A stretch of DNA of 11,172 bases from Solirubrobacteraceae bacterium (GTDB lineage: Bacteria > Actinomycetota > Thermoleophilia > Solirubrobacterales > Solirubrobacteraceae): contig JASHYF010000328.1 of assembly GCA_030043235.1 (NCBI GenBank), forward strand, positions 1 through 11,172. Reading direction: 5' to 3'. Each line of letters begins with the position of its first letter. The first letter of the stretch is position 1. A model generated the notes under the pieces. The model was given only the letters and a program-made list of their open reading frames with translations. It was not told the origin of the DNA and did no database searches. Of this stretch, positions 7,138 through 11,172 are shown piece after piece. The position numbers and the translations under genes were made by a program.

Positions 7138-8355
7138 ATGGCCAAGATCGAGGTGAAGAACGCGATCGTCGAGCTCGACGGCGACGAGATGACGCGCATC
7201 ATCTGGTCGTTCATCAAGGAGCAGCTGATCCTCCCGTACCTGGACGTGCGGCTCGAGTACTACGACCTCGGCATCGAGCATCGCGACGCGACCGACGACC
7301 AGGTCACGGTGGACGCAGCCGAGGCGATCAAGCGTCACGGGGTGGGCGTGAAGTGCGCGACGATCACGCCTGACGAGGCGCGCGTGCGGGAGTTCGGCCT
7401 GAAGGAGATGTACCGCTCCCCCAACGGCACCATTCGCAACATCCTCGGAGGCGTGATCTTCCGCGAGCCGATCGTGATCGCCAACATACCCAGGCTGGTG
7501 CCGAGCTGGACGAAGCCGATCGTGATCGGTCGTCACGCCTTCGGCGATCAATACCGCGCCACCGACATGGTCGTCCCCGGAGAGGGCAGGCTGACGCTCG
7601 CCTTCACCCCCGTCGGCGGAGGCCGGCCGATCGAGCTCGACGTGTACGACTTCCCCAGCGGCGGCGTGGCGCTGGCGATGTACAACCGGGACGATTCCAT
7701 CCGCGACTTCGCGCGCGCGTCGATGCGCTACGGCCTCGAGCACGGCTACCCGGTGTACATGTCCACCAAGAACACCATCCTCAAACGCTACGACGGGCGC
7801 TTCAAAGACATCTTCGCCGAGGTCTACGACAGCGAGTTCAAGGCCGACTTCGACGCTGCTGGCATCACCTACGAACACCGTCTGATAGACGACATGGTCG
7901 CCGCCTGCTTGAAGTGGGAAGGCGGCTATGTGTGGGCGTGCAAGAACTACGACGGGGACGTGCAGTCAGATGCGGTGGCCCAGGGCTTCGGCTCCCTGGG
8001 CTTGATGACGAGCGTGCTGATGAGCGCGGACGGCAAGACCGTCGAGGCCGAGGCCGCCCACGGCACGGTCACCCGTCACTTCCGGCTGCACCAGGAAGGC
8101 AAGCCCACGTCAACCAATCCGATCGCCTCGATCTTCGCGTGGACGCGCGGTCTGGCCGCGCGCGGTCGCCTCGACGACACGCCCGAGGTGAAAGCGTTCG
8201 CCGACACGCTCGAGCGTGTGTGCATCCAGACAGTTGAAAATGGCAACATGACCAAGGACCTCGCGCTGCTCATCGGGCCGGACCAGCCATGGCAGACCAC
8301 GCAAGAGTTCCTCTCGTCGATCGACAAGAACCTCAAACAGGAGATGGCGCGTTGA
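7138..8355 (+). CDS. icd: NADP-dependent isocitrate dehydrogenase, type II homodimeric
   Basis: This enzyme oxidatively decarboxylates isocitrate to 2-oxoglutarate, making NADPH. The 405 residues belong to the subfamily that includes human IDH1/IDH2, not the E. coli Icd type. The active site is intact, with numbering almost the same as human IDH1: Thr77, Ser94 and Asn96 in SPNGTIRN, Arg100, Arg109, Arg132 in [11 protein letters not shown], Tyr139, Lys211 in STKNT, and the metal ligands Asp251, Asp274 and Asp278. HGTVTRH (308-314) is the NADP-binding loop, with the Arg and His that select the 2'-phosphate. The frame is open further upstream (GTG/ATG codons in the repeat array from 7006), but family similarity starts at MAKIEV, so the ATG at 7138 is chosen. 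The stop overlaps the mdh start by four bases, so the two genes form an operon. Confidence 0.97.
   Translation: MAKIEVKNAIVELDGDEMTRIIWSFIKEQLILPYLDVRLEYYDLGIEHRDATDDQVTVDAAEAIKRHGVGVKCATITPDEARVREFGLKEMYRSPNGTIRNILGGVIFREPIVIANIPRLVPSWTKPIVIGRHAFGDQYRATDMVVPGEGRLTLAFTPVGGGRPIELDVYDFPSGGVALAMYNRDDSIRDFARASMRYGLEHGYPVYMSTKNTILKRYDGRFKDIFAEVYDSEFKADFDAAGITYEHRLIDDMVAACLKWEGGYVWACKNYDGDVQSDAVAQGFGSLGLMTSVLMSADGKTVEAEAAHGTVTRHFRLHQEGKPTSTNPIASIFAWTRGLAARGRLDDTPEVKAFADTLERVCIQTVENGNMTKDLALLIGPDQPWQTTQEFLSSIDKNLKQEMAR
8339..8343 (+). promoter_or_regulatory. Shine-Dalgarno of mdh, inside the end of icd
   Basis: AGGAG ends eight bases before TTG at 8352. It decides the mdh start: the frame is open back to an ATG at 8289, but only the TTG has a well-placed ribosome site and begins at the Rossmann-fold end of the family. 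Its position inside the last icd codons favours translational coupling. Confidence 0.75.
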
Positions 8356-9335
8356 GCAATCCCACACGAGTCACCGTCACCGGCGCGGCCGGGCAGATCG
8401 GCTACAGCATCGTCTTTCGCATCGCCTCAGGGCAGCTGCTCGGGCCCGAGCAGCCGGTGGACCTGCGCCTGTTGGAGATTCCCCAGGCGATGGGAGCGCT
8501 GGACGGAGTCGCGATGGAGCTCGTCGACTGCGCCTTTCCGCTGCTCGCCGGGCTCGACCTGCACGACGTTCCCGCGGACGCCTTCGACGGCGCCAACGTG
8601 GCGCTGCTCGTGGGCTCGCGACCGCGCACGAAGGGCATGGAGCGTGCCGAGCTGTTGAGCGTCAACGGCGAGATCTTCACCGTTCAGGGCAAGGCGCTGA
8701 ACGAGGTGGCCGCGCCTGACGTCAAGGTGCTGGTGGTCGGGAACCCCGCCAACACCAACTGCCTGATCGCGATGAACAACGCGCCTGACATACCCAACGA
8801 GCGCTTCACCTCGATGATGCGGCTCGACCACAACCGCGCGATCGCTCAGCTGGCCGCCAAGCTGGAGGTGCACGTCAGCGATGTCTCCAACATGGGCGTG
8901 TGGGGGAACCACTCGCCGAGCATGTACCCCGACCTCTTCCACGCGCACGTCGGTGGCCGCATGGCGGCCGGTGTCGTCGACGATCAGGCATGGATCGCAA
9001 ACGAGTTCCTGCCGAACGTCGGCAAACGCGGGGCTGCCGTGATCGACGCACGCGGCGCTTCGTCGGCTGGCTCCGCGGCAAGCGCGGCCATCGACCACGT
9101 GCACGACTGGGTGCTCGGCACCGGTGGACGCTGGGTCTCCATGGGAGTGCCCTCGGACGGCTCTTACGGCGTCCCCGAGGGTCTCATCAGCGGCTTCCCG
9201 TGCACCTGCGAGAACGGACGGTACGAGATCGTCCAGGGCTTGGAGCTCGACGACTTCTCCCGGGAGAAGATCGATGCCTCCGTCGCCGAGCTCGTCGGCG
9301 AGCGTGACACGGTCGCCGGTCAGGGGCTGATTTAG
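8352..9335 (+). CDS. mdh: NAD-dependent malate dehydrogenase
   Basis: Malate dehydrogenase interconverts malate and oxaloacetate with NAD(H). The protein has 327 residues, the usual length for the bacterial/cytosolic-type group. Seen in order: the Rossmann motif [10 protein letters not shown] (10-19), [13 protein letters not shown] (40-52), the substrate-binding mobile loop [15 protein letters not shown] with Arg92 and Arg98, GNPANTN (130-136) and MRLDHNRA with Asp159 and Arg162. The catalytic [11 protein letters not shown] has His187. The start is TTG at 8352, whose TTGA overlaps the icd stop, preceded by AGGAG at the correct distance. A longer start at ATG 8289 would add 21 residues encoded wholly within icd and is rejected. 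Co-transcription with icd would couple supply of two NAD(P)-linked TCA dehydrogenases. The gene ends with TAG before tandem hairpins. Confidence 0.97.
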   Translation: MSNPTRVTVTGAAGQIGYSIVFRIASGQLLGPEQPVDLRLLEIPQAMGALDGVAMELVDCAFPLLAGLDLHDVPADAFDGANVALLVGSRPRTKGMERAELLSVNGEIFTVQGKALNEVAAPDVKVLVVGNPANTNCLIAMNNAPDIPNERFTSMMRLDHNRAIAQLAAKLEVHVSDVSNMGVWGNHSPSMYPDLFHAHVGGRMAAGVVDDQAWIANEFLPNVGKRGAAVIDARGASSAGSAASAAIDHVHDWVLGTGGRWVSMGVPSDGSYGVPEGLISGFPCTCENGRYEIVQGLELDDFSREKIDASVAELVGERDTVAGQGLI

Positions 9336-9357
9336 CCAAGCGGCTTCGCGCGGCATG

Positions 9358-9438
9358 AAACGACGTGGGCGTGGTCATCCCGACCACGCCGTATCGCGGC
9401 ACCGAAAACGACGTGGGCGTGGTCATCCCGACCACGCC
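9358..9438. repeat. Two identical 33-bp direct repeats, each with a hairpin
   Basis: The 33 bases at 9358-9390 recur without a mismatch at 9406-9438, a 48-bp period. Each copy starts AAACGACGTGG and contains a 9-bp perfect inverted repeat. Exact conservation of both stem and flank suggests recent duplication or insertion of a dispersed element. The 15 bases between copies are unrelated. Confidence 0.9.
9368..9390. terminator. Hairpin terminator 1, between convergent mdh and AT-hook gene
   Basis: GGCGTGGTC, loop ATCCC, GACCACGCC form a 9-bp perfect stem 32 bases past the mdh stop. On the plus strand no U-run follows. On the minus strand the stem is followed by CACGTCGTTTC, a weak U-rich tail. 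The location between converging genes supports termination in both directions. Confidence 0.6.
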
Positions 9439-9439
9439 C
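9415..9439. terminator. Hairpin terminator 2 (near-identical tandem copy)
   Basis: GGGCGTGGTC, loop ATCCC, GACCACGCCC form a 10-bp perfect stem. On the minus strand the stem is followed by ACGTCGTTTTC, and on the plus strand by TTATGT, so it can act in both directions. For minus-strand transcription from the AT-hook gene it is the first terminator met, with the other copy behind it. Confidence 0.65.
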
Positions 9440-9510
9440 TTATGTCAACTGAGGTGCTCAGGCCGCTGGAGACGAGAGGGGGTCCGACGGCCGCACGGGC
9501 GGCAACGTTG

Positions 9511-9975
9511 CTAGCCCTTGGGGTACCAGCCGCGACCTTTCTTTTCCACTCGGTTTTCCTGCTCGAGGCCGGGGAGCACGCGGTAGAGGTAGTTCTGCTT
9601 GATGCCCATCTTCGCCGCCAGCTCCGGGATGGTGATGCCGGGCTGTCCTTGCACGAAAGATTGCGCCTCGGCTGCGCGCGTGCCGCTGCCTTTACGCCGG
9701 CCGGCGCGACGTTTTGGCGGGCGGCCGGGTTTGGCGGCGACTTTCGTGGTGGTCGCGATGGCGCTCCGTTTGAGGGTTTTCGAGCCGCGCGGACGACCCG
9801 GTCCGCGACGGCGTGGGGTCAGTGTTGCGGAACTGGAGCTGGAGGGTGCGGAGCCACGCAAGCCCGCGAGAGCCGCCGCGGCGGCCTCCAGGCGAGAGAA
9901 CTCATCCACCAGGGGCTTCAACTCCTGCAGTCGGCTTGTGATCTCTTGGCGCTTCTCGTCAAGGAAGTCGGGCAC
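9511..9975 (-). CDS. AT-hook and winged-helix DNA-binding protein (putative nucleoid-associated or regulatory)
   Basis: This is a small, very basic predicted DNA-binding protein of 154 residues. An N-terminal helix likely to form a coiled coil (about 3-38, with the LQELKPLVDEFSRLEAAAAAL pattern split over it) is followed by a Ser/Thr-rich linker. Two AT-hook cores come next, GPGRPRGSK (58-66) and KPGRPPKRR (82-90), then a basic run and a C-terminal winged-helix-like domain (101-154). That domain has ITIPELAAKMGIKQNYLYRVL as recognition region and a RGWYP wing. AT-hooks bind the minor groove; coiled coil plus wHTH suggests a dimer that bridges or marks DNA. The start is GTG at 9975 because AGAGGA ends eight bases upstream; an upstream GTG at 10014 would add 13 residues without a ribosome site. 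The specific role is not known. It converges on mdh. Confidence 0.8.
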   Translation of the reverse strand: MPDFLDEKRQEITSRLQELKPLVDEFSRLEAAAAALAGLRGSAPSSSSSATLTPRRRGPGRPRGSKTLKRSAIATTTKVAAKPGRPPKRRAGRRKGSGTRAAEAQSFVQGQPGITIPELAAKMGIKQNYLYRVLPGLEQENRVEKKGRGWYPKG

Positions 9976-9983
9976 GATGTAAA

Positions 9984-9989
9984 TCCTCT
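9984..9989 (-). promoter_or_regulatory. Shine-Dalgarno that sets the AT-hook gene start
   Basis: The minus strand reads AGAGGA, eight bases, then GTG at 9975. This is the only convincing ribosome site near the gene, and it favours the 154-residue product beginning at PDFLDEKRQ over the 167-residue one from GTG 10014. Confidence 0.65.
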
Positions 9990-10041
9990 TCACTAACGCG
10001 ATGTGTCGAATCACACCGCTATCGCTTTGTGCGCTTACCTT

Positions 10042-10069
10042 ACACTAAACCGCGGGCGGTTATCCGCAA
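10042..10069 (-). promoter_or_regulatory. Likely promoter of the AT-hook gene
   Basis: On the minus strand TTGCGG (10069-10064) is followed after 16 bases by TAGTGT (10047-10042), a TANNNT -10 box. A second overlapping candidate, TAAGGT, is five bases further on. The block is notably AT-richer than the window. Predicted initiation near 10035 gives a leader of about 60 bases to the GTG at 9975. The spacer holds GCGG-ATAA-CCGC, a small inverted repeat that could be an operator. Confidence 0.45.
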
Positions 10070-10108
10070 CAACTGGTTCCGGCCCTCCAACAACTAGTTC
10101 CGGCCTCC
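10067..10108. repeat. Tandem 21-22-bp repeat over the SRPBCC gene end and upstream of the AT-hook promoter
   Basis: CAACAACTGGTTCCGGCCCTCC (10067-10088) is followed directly by a copy (10088-10108) that differs by one substitution and one missing base. The second copy contains the palindrome AACTAGTT and the TAG stop of the SRPBCC gene. The first copy overlaps the -35 of the AT-hook gene promoter. Either a repressor-type direct repeat or a small duplication of the gene end would explain it. Confidence 0.6.
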
Positions 10109-10552
10109 GGTTTCCTCCAGGTGTTCACGCAAGCGCTCCAGCGTGCGCCTGGCCTCGCGCTCGGGCATCCCGCCTACGAGCGCGCGGCTGACCAGCGCCC
10201 CCACCGGCCCCAGCGGTGGACGGAAGTCGTTGCGGTAGTCAAAGCGTGTTCCCCCGTCCTCAGCGCTGAGGACGTATTCGCTGCGAGCATGCGAGCGTGC
10301 CGGTCCGCGCCCCTCCCACACGGCCAGCTCGCCCGAGCGGCAGTCGACGAGAGTCCAGTGAACTTCGAGGCTCACCCCGCGCATGTGGATCTGCTGGTCC
10401 ATCGTGTAGCCCACGCGCGGCGGGCCGTCGTCGGCGTGCACGAGCTTGCGGTGAATCGTGACCCACTCGCTCAGGCAGGAAGGGTCCATGACCATCTCCC
10501 ACACGCGCGCCGGCGCGGCGGCGATGCGAATCGAGGCCGTGACGATGCTCAT
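10094..10552 (-). CDS. SRPBCC (START-like, polyketide cyclase/CoxG-type) family protein
   Basis: This is a predicted small-ligand-binding protein with the helix-grip fold; ligand and reaction are unknown. The 152 residues begin with the typical strand and helix pattern, MSIVTASIRIAAAPARVWEM, followed by DPSCLSEWV (23-31), where the conserved W sits. Alternating strands follow (VGYTMDQQIHMRG, SLEVHWTLVD, ARSEYVLSAEDGGTRFDYRNDF). A long C-terminal helix with a basic, acidic pattern (EREARRTLERLREHLEE) closes the cavity. No signal peptide or membrane helix is present. The ATG at 10552 overlaps the TGA of the upstream SDR gene as ATGA, which indicates translational coupling. An in-frame start ten codons further upstream (10582) would lie inside the SDR gene and adds residues unlike the family. 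Confidence 0.85.
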   Translation of the reverse strand: MSIVTASIRIAAAPARVWEMVMDPSCLSEWVTIHRKLVHADDGPPRVGYTMDQQIHMRGVSLEVHWTLVDCRSGELAVWEGRGPARSHARSEYVLSAEDGGTRFDYRNDFRPPLGPVGALVSRALVGGMPEREARRTLERLREHLEETGGRN

Positions 10553-11172
10553 CGTGCGGCCAGCGGCTCGAAGCGCTCCCACTCGGCCAGGGCGTGCTCG
10601 ACGGCAGAGTCGAACGAATGCAGGCGCACGCCGAGCAGCTCCGCTGCGTGGTGCTCGGCGGGCAGCAGGTCAGCATGCAGGCCCTCCATCAACGCCACCA
10701 CCAACTCGGGGTCCTCGCCGGCGATCGCCGCCGCCAGACGCGCGGCGAGGCCTGTCAGATTCACTCCCAGCGTGAGCGTCGGGCGGCTCACGAGCATCGA
10801 CTCGGCGATCCGCTGCAGCATCTCGCCGTACGTGAGAACGTCCGGGCCGCCCACGTCCAGCGAGCGGCGCGGCGGGCGCGCGGTGAGGCATGCGGCGAGC
10901 ATCTCGATCACGTCTCGCTCGTCGATCGGCTGCGAGCGCAGCCGGTGCCACGCGGGCAGTGTGAGCACGGGCATGCGCTCCAGCAGGCGCACGAGCAGGC
11001 GGAACGAGCGCGAGCGCGCGCCGATCACGATCGACGCGCGCAGCGCAAGCGAATCGGGGATCGCGGCGAGCAGCACGCGCTCGACCTCCTCGCGGCTCGC
11101 GAGGTGGCGCGAGATCGCCACCTGCGGCTGCCCGCCGGCTTCCCCGCGGCGGACGCTCGCGCGGGCGGTGGC
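10549..11172 (-). CDS. NAD(P)-binding SDR/NmrA-like protein, C-terminal part (5' end beyond window)
   Basis: The frame is open to the right edge, so the first residues and the dinucleotide-binding GxxGxxG motif are outside the window. Of the 207 visible residues, LASREEVERVL (24-34), LALRASIVIGARS (42-54), QPIDERDVIEMLAACL (81-96) and LDVGGPDVLTYGEMLQRI (105-122) follow the pattern of atypical SDRs of the NmrA/YwnB-like group, in which the region after the nucleotide domain reads LRAxxVIG, then QPIxxxDV, then GGPxxxTYxEM. A hydrophobic stretch (about 131-146) and the MEGLHADL segment (155-162) follow. Substrate is unknown. The GTG at 11121 lies inside the family alignment and is not the true start. 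The stop overlaps the SRPBCC start, so the pair probably works in one pathway or membrane/lipid-related process; that last point is a guess. Confidence 0.75.
   Translation of the reverse strand, partial: ATARASVRRGEAGGQPQVAISRHLASREEVERVLLAAIPDSLALRASIVIGARSRSFRLLVRLLERMPVLTLPAWHRLRSQPIDERDVIEMLAACLTARPPRRSLDVGGPDVLTYGEMLQRIAESMLVSRPTLTLGVNLTGLAARLAAAIAGEDPELVVALMEGLHADLLPAEHHAAELLGVRLHSFDSAVEHALAEWERFEPLAAR

Noticed and set aside
6964..7878. In-frame N-terminal extension of aidB by 305 codons, antisense to icd
   Set aside because: The translation has no AidB similarity, passes through the tandem repeat and lies opposite a well-conserved gene. Open antisense frames are expected at this GC content.
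8289..8351. mdh start at ATG 8289
   Set aside because: It lies deep in icd, lacks a ribosome site and adds residues before the Rossmann strand; TTG 8352 has AGGAG at eight bases.
9355..9996. Plus-strand open frame of 213 codons after mdh
   Set aside because: It runs through both hairpins and opposite the AT-hook gene, and its translation resembles nothing recognisable.

Overview
The window is a compact, very GC-rich stretch of bacterial chromosome with no sign of mobile elements, CRISPR arrays or RNA genes. Base composition, dense gene packing, frequent GTG/TTG starts, TANNNT-type -10 boxes close to start codons and the AT-hook/winged-helix protein suggest an actinobacterium, plausibly of the Thermoleophilia/Solirubrobacterales type. 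The taxon is inferred, not demonstrated.

Left part (1-5102, all minus strand). A putative intramembrane site-2 metalloprotease with two CBS domains (3945-5102) is followed by a succinate:quinone oxidoreductase operon: flavoprotein sdhA (2123-3847), iron-sulfur subunit sdhB (881-2056) and an HdrB-like protein with two cysteine-rich CCG domains (846 to beyond the left edge). The CCG protein lies where haem-type membrane anchor genes would normally be, and SdhB carries a fourth cysteine in its third cluster motif. Together these point to a type-E-like complex rather than the classical sdhCDAB type.

Middle (5242-9335). aidB, an acyl-CoA-dehydrogenase-fold protein linked to the alkylation response, is on the minus strand (5242-6963). 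It diverges from an icd-mdh operon on the plus strand: type II NADP isocitrate dehydrogenase at 7138-8355 and malate dehydrogenase at 8352-9335, with a 4-base overlap. The aidB-icd intergenic region is built from a 20-bp tandem module nested in a 60-bp period. Two nearly identical hairpins follow mdh and look like tandem terminators between convergent genes.

Right part (9511-11172, all minus strand). A small DNA-binding protein (coiled coil, two AT-hooks, C-terminal winged helix) is preceded by a likely promoter. Upstream of that are an SRPBCC/polyketide-cyclase-like gene and the 3' part of an NAD(P)-binding SDR/NmrA-like gene that enters from the right edge; these two overlap by ATGA.

Three TCA-cycle enzymes (succinate, isocitrate and malate dehydrogenases) are thus encoded within 9.3 kb on opposite strands, separated by a protease gene and a stress gene. 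Gaps between genes are all under 300 bases. No wholly new system is evident. The most distinctive points are the non-classical SQR, the nested repeat between aidB and icd, the duplicated terminator hairpins and the AT-hook protein.
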